64,000 nt of DNA from Xylaria sp. FL1777 (GCA_022578965.1 MU400532.1:368979-432978), one strand, 5' to 3'. Positions 45,678 through 59,619 are shown, counted from the first letter of the stretch. Notes: generated by a model from the letters alone, not told the origin. Numbers and translations: made by a program.

Positions 45678-47618
45678 CTACTTTGCTTTAGGCCGAGCCT
45701 TGAAGGACCTGAGAGGGTCTATCTTCCGACCACCAGTGCGTTTTCCTTTACCCTTCAAGATCCGGCCTTTCCGACTCTTTCCATCTGTTTTTCTCATCGG
45801 CACAAATCCAATATCCTTGGTAGTCAAGTTTTGCTTTCCTTCGGGAAGGAGATAGTCAGGTACATCTTTCAGATGAGGCTGCGTGCGGGCAGAGCGAAGT
45901 TGCCCGTCATGCCGTAGTGCACGTAACTCTGCAGGATTTTCCTCAAACCGACGCTGAAGTTTATCACTCTTCAGAAGCTCTTGGCGGATTTCTCGCATCC
46001 GTGCTTCCCTCACTGCGACTTTGGTTACTGCACGGATAGCATCGTTGACACGATACCGGAAACCTTCTAATGTTTTCCAGTCAAAGTGCCAGGGTTTTAA
46101 CTCCTTTCCATTTGCAGCCTGCTGCTTTTTGATTTTAGATAATGTCTTTTCATCATTCTCGGCAGATGGTATGCTTGTTGGAATATGCTTGCGAAACTTG
46201 TCAGAAGGAATCACCATAGTAAGGGAAGTTCCAGTCTGTCCTGCTCGCGCTGTTCTGCCTATACGATGAGCGTAACTGCGGGCAGTTAAAGGACAATCGA
46301 AATTCACCACAATAGCTACATTTCTAAAGTCAATACCTCTTGACACACCGTAGTCTTTATCTCGGCGCGAAGATTTCCGCTTCTTCTTGGGTGGTGCGGT
46401 CTCGGGGGTTTTGCCGCTAAGTTGTTCCGATGATTTTTGGTTATCGGAGCTAGGGTTCGGTGGAGTCTCATTATCCTCGCCCGCCGGGTCAGCCTCATCT
46501 CCCAGAACTTCCATCTCATCTGACGATATTAATATGTCAAATAAACCTTGATTGAATTGCTGTACAGTGTGCACTCGTGAAGCGATAGGAAGCTGGGAAT
46601 TGAGTACGCTTTAAAATCTGAAGTTAGCAAAACACACTCTCTCTCGATATGTGAGATTACAGCTCAGGGATATGGGAACGCCACATCGAGAAATATCTCT
46701 GGATAATACTCACGCTGAACGGATGCCAAACTGTTCGAGATATAGTTTTAGTCGATATGACCTATCCACGTCGTTGGCAACAAATATTAAACATTTGCCT
46801 CGGATAAGTTTAAGTTTGAGTAAGACGTATATCAGGAGGAACTTATCGTCCTCGCCGCACTCAACAAAATATTGCGTAATGCCCTCTCCTTCAGCGTCCG
46901 GTTCGTTCAGATCTAAAACAACTGCGTTCTTGCAAAACCGATCCTTCAGGTGGTCAACGTCACTGCTAAGAGTTGCAGAAGTCAAGACAGTCTGCACGCC
47001 CTTGGGTATCGAGGCAGCTAGCGTGGTGAGGTCCTCATCATAGCCGTATGACGAGACTAAATCTGATTCGTCGATAACAAGCATCTTCAAGTGGGAGACC
47101 CAAGAAGAAATCTTAATGCTTGAGCAGGCACGTGAGGGCGTGGCCACGACAATATGGGGGGTGGACGCAATCATGGACCGAACTACCTCGTCAGGGAGTT
47201 GCTCGGAGAGCTTGATCGCTCGAACATCTTTTTGACAGAACGCGGTAAATGTCTCGATAGTTCGCAGGACTTGATCGGCAAGCTCACGAGTAGGAACAAG
47301 CACCAGAGCCGATGTCGAAGGCTGGGTAGTCTCCCTGCATCTGAGGACACTTTCTATGAGTGGCAACAGATAGCACAATGTTTTACCCGAGCCCGTCTTT
47401 GCGCGCAGCACCAAGGACCTGCCATCCAAAATCTGGGGAATCGCTAAGGCTTGCGGCGTGGTCGGTTTATGAAAGCTTTGGCCGGCGATGGCGGTTAAGA
47501 TGCGTGGATCGAGTTCGAAATCCGTGAAGGCAACATCTTCTGATCGTGATTTTAAGTTGGTATCCGGCAAGGCTATCGGAGGCTTGTCTTCACCTAAGGC
47601 ATCGATTTTGCGCTTCAT
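45678..47618 (-). CDS. DBP9: DEAD-box ATP-dependent RNA helicase DBP9 (DDX56 type)
   Basis: Nucleolar helicase of 60S ribosomal subunit assembly. Two exons, right to left: 46714..47618 and 45678..46608, with a 105-bp intron (GTGAGT...TAAAG) inside the C-terminal helicase lobe; the product is 611 aa. Motifs: FTDFELDPRI as the Q region, AKTGSGKT (73-80), PTREL (109-113), VIDESDLVSSYGYDEDL (motif II, DESD at 183-186), SAT (214-216) and HRIGRTARAG. The SYGYDEDL after motif II and the acidic insert before the last motifs (EADPAGEDNETPP) are typical of DBP9. The C-terminus is basic (GRILKGKGKRTGGRK), as expected for rRNA binding. The start is the first in-frame ATG. Confidence 0.93.
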
Positions 47619-48632
47619 TGTGTCTGACCGTGGTGAAATACCGAAGACTGGGGTGAGACAGTGCGCGCAGGTTGGTGAGGGGGATATAAGAGTCAAAGGG
47701 TGAGATAGTCGACAGCAGAGTCGTCGTGCTCGAAAATGCTGGACTGAACGAGTGGGATACACCAATGATGGGTTGCAAACTCTCTGGATCTAACGATGAA
47801 GGTCCTGCGATTGAAACTTCAAAAATTAAAGTTGCTGCAGTTATCTTATCTTGGGTAAGTACCTAGGTACCTAGGTAGGTATCTAAGTGGACTATGAAAA
47901 TAAGCCACATATATTGCCCCGCAACTGCCCCACCACGTCATACCTACCAAGGCAAAACACTGCACTGTGACAGCCTGTGGCTCGCCTGCGGCTGGAGCTG
48001 TGGCTGCGCTGCGTTGGAGTGTTGGGTACGTACCCCATGGAAGGGGGCACTTGGTGGTCTGTGCGTATCCCATTGTCCCATTGATCCCATTGAGGGTGTG
48101 GTGAATGGTTGCCATGGGCGAATTACGCAAACACCATACAAGTTATCTAGATATTACTGTCAAAGATGTACGGAGTAGTTTCTCTTTTTCCTCGTTTCCT
48201 TAAGTAGATTATTTTCTCAGAATATAGGGTATAGTTGGTCCCTTGCACCACACTTCCAGTATTGCTGCCATCACAAGATTCATCTGTTCATTAGGATTCC
48301 AAAAATATTAATTATTATAGTCTACAAGTAGAATTGGTGAAGTTATTTAAAGGTAACCGGAAGTACCCCGCTAATACAATTTTAGCGTGCGTGGTACGCC
48401 AAGCTGGGGTGGCCCATTCAATTGGGTGGCCAAGTCAATTGGGGGATGCGTTAAGCATTAATTAATTTAGCTACATATAATCTACGCGTTCAAAAAACGC
48501 TAAAGATTTTGCACTGTTTATTTTTTTGCCGCGACCGTCGTACAGAAGTGATCGAATCTATGACCACAGTTTTGGCAGTGTTCTGTTATCGCGATATTCC
48601 AGGGCCCGTAGAAACAGGTGCACTAAAACTTG
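47619..48632. other. intergenic region
   Basis: About 1 kb. Near 47854-47890 it has overlapping GTACCTAGGTACC and GGTAGGTATC units; near 48065 CCCATTG is repeated three times. It includes the DBP9 promoter. No gene is supported. Confidence 0.4.
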
Positions 48633-50683
48633 TCAGTACAACACATTAATCATTATAAAGAAGGGGAAGCCTACACAGTAATAGAGCCTTATGTTATTTC
48701 CCCCTTTACTAGGGATACTACGAATTTCTGTTCTCTCTCTTCCAACAGCAGACGGTTCTGGTTGAACCTGGGGAAGGCTGCGGGCTTCCTGGGAGGTGAG
48801 CTCCTCCGATAGAAACGCCCCTGTGCGCTCCGTGGGTCGATACAAGTCTTCGCGGATCCGGTCGATGCGGCTCGCTGCTGCGTCCACCTCGGAGATTTTA
48901 TATGGCGACGCAGGACGTCGCGATAGTTCAGGAGAGATAAGAGTTGTCATTCCAGTACCAGACCGGTTGCTAGATTGTGGTACACCAGCAACGTAAGGTA
49001 GTACCTCGTATATTTCTCCGGTGTCCTCATTATTATGCGGCAGAGAGAACAATGCTATCTCTTCCATGTGGCCTGCAATATGATCTAACAGTTCCTTCAA
49101 GCTCATTGTAGCATAACAAAACGGACACGTATCGACTTGAGTCTCGTCCATAGGCCTCTCACTTATGTCCAGTGTAGTCGTAAGCTCGTTTTCCCCTATG
49201 CAAGAGTCATGAATGTGCCGTACATGGTTAGCCATCTCTGATTTAGAGATATACGCACAAGCGCATGACTGGCAAACCCATTGCCTGCGGTGAAGCTGCA
49301 TTTCATGGCATATCCAGTCACGGCGAGTGGTGAAAAGTCGTTCTGAGTCCGAGCAATCATCAGAGGTGCATATGTAAGGCCTCAAGTCTCGAAAGACATG
49401 GGTTCTGCTTACGTCAATATACTGTTATTACTCAAAGATTATCGTGATACGTACCTCCAGTTTGATCTAACCTTCATCTTTGCCACAGGGAGTGTCGTGT
49501 GGCAGTAAGGACATAGCAATGTTGTTCCAGTATAATTAGACAGTAGCAACTCAGGGATCCGGAGGCGGGTGGAATTTCCAACCAAAGTTGGTACATACAT
49601 AGTGTATATAGCCTCATTTTGATGTAGAGGAGGTTGATCAAGAAGTATGGCTGACATATTTGCTGATGGGAAGGTCGATGCTGTGGATAGCAGATCAGTT
49701 TCTTGTTGAGGTACCAGTTGCGTTGTCTCGGAGACTATTCGATCGGGATGGGCGTCCCAATAACTAAATTGCTCCCGGCGTTTCATATTAGCTATTGCCA
49801 GCCGACGTGATAAAATTCCATCTAGTAAATGATCTTTCTCTTCAGCAGATTGCCTGTTTGCGATAACCTCGTGGGGTACAATTTGCTCCGTGATATCTTC
49901 AAGTCGTTGTGCTATCTTTTGAGCTTCTTCCTCGTCCTCATCGGGTAATATCTCATCATCTCGCTCCTTACGCCATTGCGCCAGCTTTCGTCTTACATGA
50001 TGGAGATCTTGCTTGCATGGCTGAGAGATACTAGATTGAGTATTATCGAGGTACCTGTTGGTTAGTCGCGGCCGACGAATGAGGTTGTTAAGTTGGTATA
50101 GTTGGTCTATACTTTCGAAGACAGCCCCGAGGATTCCGGAGCCGACGTCAGATTCATCATCTGAGCTTGAGCTCCCAGATACATGTGATGATATGATCGA
50201 ATAATCATCAGCATAACAATCATCTGCCAAGATACCAAGTGATTGTATTAAAGACTCTGGTGGAAGCAGGCAAACTGGAAAATCAGCCTTGAATATAACC
50301 ATGCAATTGAAAAACTTACGCCGATCAAAGCTGTCTATGATTTGGTCGTATATCTCAAAGAGGATATCTTCGAGTTCTGGGTGATCACGTACAGTGTCCG
50401 CTAGGGATCCAGGCACTGACGGCATCAAGGCTGCCTTTCTCTGGCAACCCCAAATTTTCAACCTGCTGTACTCTTCGTAACACCTTTGAAGCCCAGGACC
50501 TGAGTCTAACGTAGCATCATGACTACACCTGATCAAGAACTCTTGATACGAGGATAAACACTTAGAATATAGTCTATCCAGAGACCGCTCGCTTGTGGTG
50601 ATCACCGGTTCTAGAATCGGAATATGGCCCGCCTCGTTGTTCTCTACTTCTTCCTTTCCAGACATTTTGCTTGCTCCGAGCAT
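48633..50683 (-). CDS. C2H2 zinc-finger protein of the expanded fungal type
   Basis: Two exons, right to left: 49455..50683 and 48633..49404, with a 50-bp intron (GTACGT...AGCAG); the product is 666 aa. The first 400 residues are helical and polar with an acidic coiled stretch (DDEILPDEDEEEAQKIAQRL). The join completes LCPYCHTTLPVAKMK followed by WRTHVFRDLRPYICTSDDC, then further finger-like units (W..HEMQLHRRQWVCQSC, HVRHIHDS, DTCPFCYATM) and the block DHIAGHMEEIALFSLP, a recognisable sequence of a large family of Pezizomycotina C2H2 proteins often found near NLR-like genes. The C-terminal 110 residues are polar. Probable role: DNA/RNA or protein binding in regulation or incompatibility; not shown. 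Start at 50683; the ATG at 50665 is an alternative. Confidence 0.82.
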
Positions 50684-51162
50684 ACGACTAGTCCGTTTTG
50701 CTCGATGTTGTATTAGAGTTGGAGGATCGCTTTCTTCTTATAGCCAGCCATTCACATTGCTTACTTTGGTCGTGAAGTACATGATAAACCCTCGAAAGGG
50801 CGACATCGGCGACGAGATATGTGCGGGGTTGCGAAATTGGCCGGAGGGTACGTTGTACGACAGGTAGTGTACCTTGATACATCAACTCCCAAGGTTTTCT
50901 ACGTAACTGGGCTGTAGCTAAGTAGGCCAGAAACACTCACAAAAGCATGAAGCCGGTGACGGAGCTTTATGCGGGGTTGAAAAAATGCTGTTGGCTTATT
51001 CCTCACAACAGGCTGTGTGCCTTGATACATCAGCTCCTCAGGATATCTTCGTAAGTTGATGGCCAAGCCTTGTTACCCGGTTTTATAAAACAGTTGCCAT
51101 CTCAAAACGTATATCTCCTTAAACAAGGACTACCTATAACTAGTATTTTAGCACCGGCACGT
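50684..51162. other. divergent intergenic region
   Basis: About 480 bp between the C2H2 gene (minus) and the DUF7580-like gene (plus), likely a shared promoter region. GATACATCA(A/G)CTCC occurs twice (near 50877 and 51024) as an imperfect direct repeat. Confidence 0.45.
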
Positions 51163-53170
51163 ATGGAGGTCGCAGGCTTAGTGTTGGGGGCTTTACCTGT
51201 CGCAATCACGGCAGTTGGTGGTTATCTTGAGGGTTTGAAAGTAATAGAGAACTATGGGGACTACGCTCAAACCCTTAAAGGGATTCATCGCAATATTTTC
51301 ATACAACAACAGCAATTTGAAGCCACTCTTGAGGGCATTGGATTGGTGAAACCGACAGTCCAGGAAGTTCAACAGAAGATACGTGAACTTAAGCCTGAAT
51401 CGTACCCCCAGTTCATCAATATTCTGGAGCATATGGGGAGCATCACTTTACTCCTATTGGAGAAACTTGATGTGGATAGTAATGGAAAGGTATGACAGTT
51501 GCGACACAATATCTAATTCTGAAAGGCAAGCACACTGATATTGGTCTGTCTAGCCAAAATGGACGGATCTGGATCCCAGCAGAGCATCTTGGGAATGGAG
51601 AAGAGTTAAGCGTAGTTTTGGGCACAAGTACCGAAAAGACTTATTTGACGAGCTCCAATATTGGAATACTGCTCTCAGGAATTGCTTGGGGTCGAAGCGT
51701 GAAGTACCATCTGACGACAATGATCCTCTGGCGTGCGGTCTTGTACGAAGGTTTGACTTTAAATCCTGCTCCAAGGCTCGTGAGACCGTTCAAATTATCC
51801 ACGAAGTGTTAGCGGTAGCCTGGAGCAAAAGCTGTACAGACCCTCAGCATCCAAGTAACGTGGAACTAACCTGGCAAGATACGGGGCTGAATGAGACGAG
51901 ACAACTGTATTTGTCAATTCCAGAGTCTGGAGAAAGCTTGGCAAGCAAGCATTGGCAGAAGGTGTTCATTAGCGTTGATACGAAACTGCCAACTCCACCA
52001 TCTCATTGTGCGATAGCTCCAAGCCAGTTGTCGACGACTAGGTTCACGTTGCAGCCTATGCTCAATGTGCCAGAGAAACACAAGGTCCACAAGGCCCACA
52101 AGGCTGACAAGGCCAATCGATTTAGAAATTTGGTGTCCTCTATTTCAAAACAAACAAAGCCACCAGGTTTGTTATTTCTAGTACTTGAGCACAGTAGCTA
52201 TGCTAATGCGGCACAGGTTCTGGAAATGGAATTGGGGAAGCGTCTTCGCAGTTAGATTGCCTTGGACCTAGCAATAATAACGCTCCGAAAAGTCAATTGG
52301 TCACGGAACTATGTAGCTTAACAAAGCAGGAAGAATGGAATGGCCATCTGCTTTATCTAAAAACAGGAGCAGAAGCAATCATCACTATGAAAAAAGTCTC
52401 TTCGCCTTGCCCGAGATTTTTAAGTATTCCGCTCGAGTCTGTTATCTCAAAAGAGCCCTCTGGAGGTGGAAAAGGCAATCAAGTTGTTTACACACGCCTT
52501 TCTCGAAAAGAAAGGCTAGGAATTGCTGCTGCTGCCGCCTGGGCAGTACTTGTGCTTTGCGGTACATCGGTATGTAATCTCTTAAACCTCTTCATATATC
52601 AAGTAGTACTAAATTCTGTATCTCCAGTGGCTCGAAGAACGGCGGCTAGGAATAGAAGACATCACTCTCCTCGTCGAAGTCCCTACACAAGGTTCCAAAG
52701 TTAACCGTCCTAACCTTCCAAAGACCTCCCCTGCCCTTGTGCACAGTTTTACTTCGCAGAAGGCGACGTCAAATAAGCAGCCGGAAGTCCAGCACGCCAC
52801 CAATTACCAGGACAGTCAGATACGCCACAAGACCTTATTTGCGCTAGGTGTTCTTTTGATCGAGCTAGGACTTAACAAGACATTCAATCAGGTTCGTTCC
52901 GACGTAAACCCGCAGGGACCAGCATGTGAGAGATCAGTCCAGAGTGACTATGCGATCGCGAACCAGGTTATCGAAATGGAAACGCTGGAACTTGAATTAG
53001 GCGAATCATACGCGCACGCGGTTCAACGGTGTATTCAGTGTCACTTCCTTGGAAGCGAATCCACGCAAACCTTTTTACATTCAGGGTTTCGAACACAATT
53101 CTTTAATGGAGTAGTTGCCCCAGTACAGGCAACCTTCGATGCTTATGTCACTTCAGTACATTCCCTTTAA
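51163..53170 (+). CDS. DUF7580-like fungal protein
   Basis: Four exons: 51163..51489, 51554..52166, 52256..52569 and 52628..53170; introns of 64, 89 and 58 bp. The product is 598 aa, in frame throughout. The N-terminus MEVAGLVLGALPVAITAVGG is the hydrophobic helix typical of fungal HeLo-like/DUF7580 proteins. The middle has a long helical region and a basic HKVHKAHKADKANRF linker. The C-terminal half has LSRKERLGIAAAAAWAVLVL, then LEERRLGIEDITLLVE and FALGVLLIELGLNKTF, which resemble the kinase-like C-terminal part of that family without clear catalytic residues. The weakest junction is the donor GTTTGT at 52167. Such proteins are frequent in fungal accessory regions; function is not established here. 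Confidence 0.72.
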
Positions 53171-54124
53171 CGCATTTGTGTGGCTTAGCCATGTGGCTAA
53201 GAGTTCGGGCTATAACGGGACGGTCTAGGTTACAAGAGGCCACCCACATACATAGATAGAATTGTTCTGCGGACTGGAAGTTGTCAGATTTGGGGCTACT
53301 GCGTATAGATCTAACTACGTAGTAATGTTAATATGTATGCTGCTGGATACTGGATACTAACTACCTACATGGTACATGCTGTAGTGAGAACCATAATCAT
53401 GATTTACTATAAGAGAAACACCGGCCATCCCAGTTTCAGCAAGGTGTTTCTGCACAAAAGTGGAATGATAATTATGCGTCGATGCAAAGGGCCAGTAGAG
53501 GAGGCCGTCGCAATTGTTACCGAGTCGCAATTGGTGGATCGCAATCGGGGATTTGGGGAGGGGCAGAAAAGCGGTCCATGCACACGGCGGTTGACAGGGC
53601 AACGAGTAACCGCTGCACAGACACTTGGCCCCAGCTACAGCCGCTATCAATAGCGCCGGGAGCTTGAGGACGCTCGGTGGGGCAGGCCCTAGCGCCCCTG
53701 CTCTGTTTACATCCAAGTCCTGCCCAAATAGAGGCGGCCGCAGCACGCAGTGTCCAACACACCACATTCCTCCTCTTCCACCCATCTCCCATCATCACGA
53801 CTGCAACCGCACTGACGCTTCGACGTCGTCTGTCTCAATATTGCATTACTTGCTATTGCTGCGCACTGCAAGAGCCTCCCTTGAAGTATCTTCAACCCGG
53901 AACCCTGTGCGCGCAACGCGAACTCGCCTGTGACCTTTGTTGTCGCTCGACTGTTTCCCAGCTTGCTGTGTCCAGCAGCACGGCAACCTCGCAAACACAC
54001 GCACAGCCGGGTCGCATACCCTCTCCCGACCAATCCTGCATCTTTCCCGTGTATCCTTCTTCTGGAGACATGAATTGGCAAGGAAATTCCTGATCAGCAC
54101 AACCTGGGAACCATATCATTAAGT
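53171..54124. other. upstream region of BUD4
   Basis: About 950 bp. The last 400 bp are pyrimidine-rich with no convincing frame, fitting a long 5' UTR or promoter. No other gene is supported. Confidence 0.45.
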
Positions 54125-57100
54125 ATGGCTTCAGAGCAGCCTGTAGGTGTCTTGTCTCAGCTCCCAACATCGCAGGAATGTGTGTTGCTAACAGGACATT
54201 CGTTACAGGTTACGGAGCCACTGCGCATCTCCAAAAGCACTCCAAACCATTCGCCAGCAAAAGGTGGGCTGGGTCGTCCACTGTCTGAGATCTCGGCAAC
54301 AGAGAAGCGACGAAACTCGCCAAGCTGGACATCGCCATCCAAGGTATGCCCCTGCCTAAGCATTGATGTGGCTTGTTGATTCACTCCTGGATTCTTCACT
54401 TGCTGACAGAAATTGTATACAGAAGATGACCCTAAGCACCGATTCATCCCCATTCCAGTCGTCTCCTCTTGAAGCAACTACATCGCCGCGACTGTTTTGG
54501 CAAGCGCGAAATGCCAATCGACTCGGTGAAAATGATCTCTATGGCGGCCGCTCCGGCTCTCCATCGCCGACTAAGCGCTCCTCCATTGAGCGCCTCGAGA
54601 AGGCTTCCCGTGTGAAAAACAGTACCATGTTCGCGCGGGAGCAAAAGCAAGAATATGATCCTACCAGAATCCCGGCTTTTGAGCGTCCTCTTGCTAAGGT
54701 CCAGGGAAATGCATTTGTTGGCGCCGGTCACGCGGGTCTCCGGTCAAGTCATGGTCGCTCAGAGAGCCAGACGAATATACCACTCTATACCCCGACGAAA
54801 CCCGTCACCAGCCCAACTGGTCCTCAGAATCGGCCTCCTACTCCGAGCAAAGATCAACCGTCTCCTACCAAGTCCTCGCTTTCGGTAACCCGTTTCAAGA
54901 GTAGCTATGACTCTCAGAATGATGATGTCTTCTCTGACCATTCCATGGATGAAACGTCTATGGTAGAGGGGAGATATCTCCATCGACATGCGAAGTCAGT
55001 GACATTTGATGCTGCGCCGCCCCAGGTTAATGAGTATGAGATGGCAACACCAGATCTCTCATCTATTGGAACCAACTCGCGCGAAGGCAGCTTTGAGTCT
55101 GACGAAGACGATGATATATATGGACACTACCCTGGAGAGGACGGGGAGTTGCCAGATGATAGTTTCGACGCCACACTGGAAGATACGGATAAGACTCCGG
55201 TTGTTGGACCGGATGATTGGCGTCGTGATCTTGACTCCCGTTTTGATAGCAGTCCCATGCCCGAGTGTGCCATAGCTCAACCAGCCTTAGCTCGTCCGCA
55301 ACACGGCCGCACCAATTCCTCTACGTCCAGCGGTGAACATCGGCCATTACCCCCTCTTCCTGGAATGGGTGATGCTCGGCTCAATTCCGCATCTCCAACT
55401 GGGCAGACTGCAGCTGAGCGTGTGCTCGGTTCACCACGCAATCTACCATCACCACCATCGCCTTCCGTCACAAAATCTGAGGTGCATAATATTGGTAACT
55501 CGAATATGTCTTTGGAGGAACGGCTAAAGCTCATGATGTTGTCCGACGAAACCAGTCCCAAATCGGCGGATAGATCAGCGAAGACGTTTGCGGAGCAACA
55601 GCGAGAGCGACGCATGCGAAGGGCTGGTGCTCGCGATAGAATTGCCAGCACGACCCCTGAGCATGAGGTGCCTCAGCCGGAAATAGGTCAGGAAGCCGAT
55701 GAAGCCGACGATACATTAGGCGATATTTCCGCGCTGGATATGGACTATGAGCTCCCAAGCATCTCGCGACAGTCAATTTTGCGACGCGTCAATGGCAACC
55801 AGCAAGTACATCGCCAATCTGACTACAATTTTGATTCGCCAGCGCCGGACTCTAGTCCTGCGCGCAACGCTCACTATGATCCCGATGTACCTATTGCTAG
55901 TATCGAGGACTCGGTTTTAGAAGACTTCCCTGAACTAGGTGAAGATAGTATCATAAAGCATGAGCAAGATGAGGATGAGAAGGGCGATGTCTACGATCAC
56001 GATGATGATGATGCTTATTCAGATAAAAGCAAGTCAGACGATGATGATTCCGAGAGTCATTATTCAGACGAGTCGTCTAATCGTCAATCCCCTCAGACTG
56101 GGGAAGAGTGTACGAACACACCTCGGCCTTCCAGTCCCGCGCCGGAAGGTGAAATTACCAATTTCAGCGCAACCTTACCTCAGGTCAACAATCCTACTAG
56201 GACCTCTGACTTCTCGCGCAGTTTTCAGTCCTATATGCTTCCTAAGCCAAAAGACTCGGATCAAGCAACACATATGAAGAGTCCGGGTGAGCCTGAGAAG
56301 CTGGACCAGAAGCAAAGACCACAAACACCGCAACACCCAATCTCAAAACCAGAATACGACGGCTCAGGCTGGGGCGAGCCTGAGGAGGAAGAAGAACCGG
56401 GAACGCCCGAATCGGTTATTCACCACCCTGTATCTGATGACGAGTCAGAATTCGAAGAGGAAGAGGAAGAGGACGTGGAAGAGGAGGAGCCTATTGAATC
56501 TCCTGCAATTCCCGAACGAATTGCGACAATCAAGGCGTCTAGTTCGAGGCTGAAGACCCGTCCTTCTGCGACGCCTTCTGACATTGAAGCAATGCGTGAG
56601 GCTCGTAGGCAAGTTAGTCGTGAGATTACAAACGACGCTACGCCTCTTGTGCCACCTATTCCAGAGCGTCACCGCAGCCGCATGTCACGGGACTTTGACA
56701 TGGATCAACACAATAGTATCACTGGCGACGACTTTCTGGAGCGGCACCCAAGCTTCAAAAATAGGAGTTTGACGCTTGATTTAGACCTCGGCCTGAGTCT
56801 TGACCGTGATTTTGATAGGGTTATTGAGGCACAAAAGGTTGAATTCCAGCTAGCTACTCAGAATGAACAGTTCGAAGCTGCAAGTACCAGTCATATTGGA
56901 CAAGCGTCTAGTGCGAACCAAGCTAACACTGCTTTTCCCTCCCCCTTAAGCAGTACCTCCCTTCAATTGTCTCCTAGTGCTAATATTACAAATCGTAAAC
57001 AGCGCGGGTATCTTATGCGACAAAACACAAAACTGGTCACGGCCAGCGACAAGGAGAATGAGGACCTTCGAACTGGCACTCGTTCTGCTGGTAATTCTCC

Positions 57101-58666
57101 CATAAAACAACAACATCAGCGCCCACAATCGTGGACAGTTGAACCTTGGAATGGTAAACAAAAACGAAGCCTGAGAAAACGACACGGGCCTAGCCTTGGC
57201 GGCCCAGTTCCACCGTTGCCTGGACAAGAAACCAATGCTACCACAATGAATTCAGTACCTGAGGAGGAGACAGCCGAGGCAGCTGAGGACTGCGGCGAGA
57301 GAGGACGACTATTCGTCAAAGTAATGGGTGTCAAGGACCTCGACCTGCCTCTACCTAGAAGTGAGTCTCAACAATCATACCCCGCATCCCGACTAAACTG
57401 ACCTTTATGTAGATGAGAGAACATGGTTCAGTCTCACCCTCGACAATGGAGTGCACTGTGTTACGACCGCTTGGCTTGAATTAGCTCGCAATGCCCCCAT
57501 TGGCCAGGAGTTCGAGCTTGTTGTGCCGAATGACTTGGAATTTCAACTTACTCTTAATGTGAAGCTCGAAAGGCCAAAAGAACCTAAACATGTCCCTGCC
57601 TCCCCAACTAAGGTATCAAAGCCCAAGACCTCTACTTTCTCCCGTGTCTTCGCTAGTCCCAAGAAACGGAAGGAGATGGAAGCTCGTCAGCGTGCAGAGG
57701 AAGAAGCATATGCTCAAGCACAACGGGTGGCCGCCAGCAAGCTGAGCCTTGCACCCACAGCCTGGGATCTACTGTCTCCTCTCGCTGCGGAGGATGGTAG
57801 TTTTGCACGATCATATGTTTGTCTTAAAGAACATGAGTCGCGATGTTACGGGCGACCCTACATGGTAGAGATTGCCGCCTTCAACGAATGGGCCACTGAA
57901 GATGCGGGATTCGCAAGCAGTGTCAAGAGCAAACGGTCTGGTATTCCTACAAACAGCATTGTGCGTCGTGCTCCATACAAAATTGGCAAGCTCGAGGTGC
58001 AGCTTCTATTCGTGCCGCACCCCAAGGGCAGCACAGATGACGATATGCCCAAGAGCATGAACTCATGTATCCGTGAGCTAAAGGCCGCCGAGGAGAGACT
58101 GAGCCGTAATTGGGAAGGGCATCTTAGTCAACAAGGAGGAGACTGTCCTGTAGGTTTACATTTACACACGAGAACGCATGAGGTAACGAAGCTGACTTGT
58201 CCTCTAGTACTGGCGTCGCCGATATTTCAAGCTTGTGGGGACTAAACTCACAGCATATCACGAGACAACGCGCCAACCGCGTGCTACCATTAACCTATCA
58301 AATGCCAAACGTCTTATTGACGACCGTCGACAATTGACCAACCCCGAAACAACCGGCCGCAATGGTAAGCGACGTCGCTCGGCGTTTGCCGAAGAGGAAG
58401 AAGGCTACATGTTTGTTGAAGAGGGTTTCCGTATCCGCTTCAACAACGGCGAAGTTATTGACTTTTATGCCGACACACCTGAAGATAAGGAAGGCTGGAT
58501 GAAGGTCCTGGGAGACGTGATCGGCCGTGGTGGTGATGACGACGAAGGGACAGGCGTCAACTCCCGTCGCAAGTGGTGCGAGCTTGTCCTTAAGCGGGAG
58601 GAGTCGCTACGCAAGCGTGCGGAAGGCAGACGGGTCCACTCACGAACCAAAAGTATGATTATATAA
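54125..58666 (+). CDS. BUD4: bud site selection/anillin-like protein BUD4
   Basis: Anillin-related scaffold of septum formation at the cell cortex. Four exons: 54125..54343, 54423..57360, 57413..58149 and 58208..58666; introns of 79, 52 and 58 bp. The product is 1450 aa. The long second exon is disordered, Ser/Pro- and Asp/Glu-rich (DEDEKGDVYDHDDDDAY; EEEEEEDVEEEEP). The third exon carries the anillin-homology part, with RTWFSLTLDN and GQEFELVVPNDLEFQLTLNV. The fourth starts the PH domain at about residue 1298 (YWRRRYFKLVGTKLTAYH, IDFYADTPEDKEGWMKVL), which binds phosphoinositides in this family. The C-terminus RRVHSRTKSMII is also typical. For exon 2 the acceptor TATACAG at 54422 is needed; GACAG a little upstream gives the wrong frame. 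Confidence 0.9.
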
Positions 58667-59619
58667 GGCTGCGCCTTAATTCGCTTCTTTTCATGATTGA
58701 TGATCATGAGTTTTCAATAACAGCATATGCCACGAAGACACGAAACACTACGCCCCAAAGCAACTGCTTATGGAATATACGTGTCAGTATGACCGAAATT
58801 CTCCATTCAACAGTGGCGTTCTGATGTCGTCCTCGATTGTGCGCCTTTGACTTTCTCCTCGGTTCGTGGGGACCCGTCTTCGAGGAGATAATTGCCGACC
58901 GAGTAGAAGGGGCTGGTTGATGCATTTCGATGGGACTGGGTACGAGAGGGGGAGGACAGGAGGGAGAGAATGCTTGTTTAATCGCGTGTTCGCATGATGG
59001 ACGGATGATTCGGCTCACTTGTCTCATACTACATTTTTCTCTGTGCCCATTGTACGATTTGTAATTACGATACAGTCAACTGTTTGCCGCTGCATTTTCC
59101 TACTGTGACTAGAATTGATATCCTTGAATCAGCCTAATATTTATAAACCTGTAATCGCCATTTTGAACACGTCGAGAGCAGAGAGTAGCATATATGGTAC
59201 TTCAATCGCTCAGCACCACAGTTTCACTGGCAACTTGGAAACGATCTAAGTATATTAGCTCATCGAGTCTGTAAGTTCTATTCCTCTACAACAATTTCTC
59301 CATTCCTATAGTGGACGTAGCCTGTTTGTTGCACTTGCATCCATTTTCGTCTCAAGACGAACGCCGCGACGTACGCCGTCCCTCTCCTCCACTGGTTCAC
59401 TACAAGGATGGCTCATGCTCGCGCACAGTCGATTAAAAGCGCCAAAAAACACAAACCATAATGCCTACAAATGGGCTAGCCTGCACTCCCCAACGCCAAA
59501 TTTTACCATCCGAGATAGAATGAGGACAAATTCCTTGTAAACATCGGAAATCTCATTCAGTACCTGCCAACCAACCGGGAAAGGAGACAAACCGCAGTTT
59601 CTCATCACATTAGAAAGCT
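58667..59619. other. convergent intergenic region
   Basis: About 950 bp between the stops of BUD4 and POB3. No gene or repeat of note is supported. Confidence 0.45.

Noticed and set aside
53357..54170. Several overlapping frames on both strands before BUD4
   Set aside because: Low-complexity, mutually overlapping, without recognisable domains; better explained as a leader or promoter.
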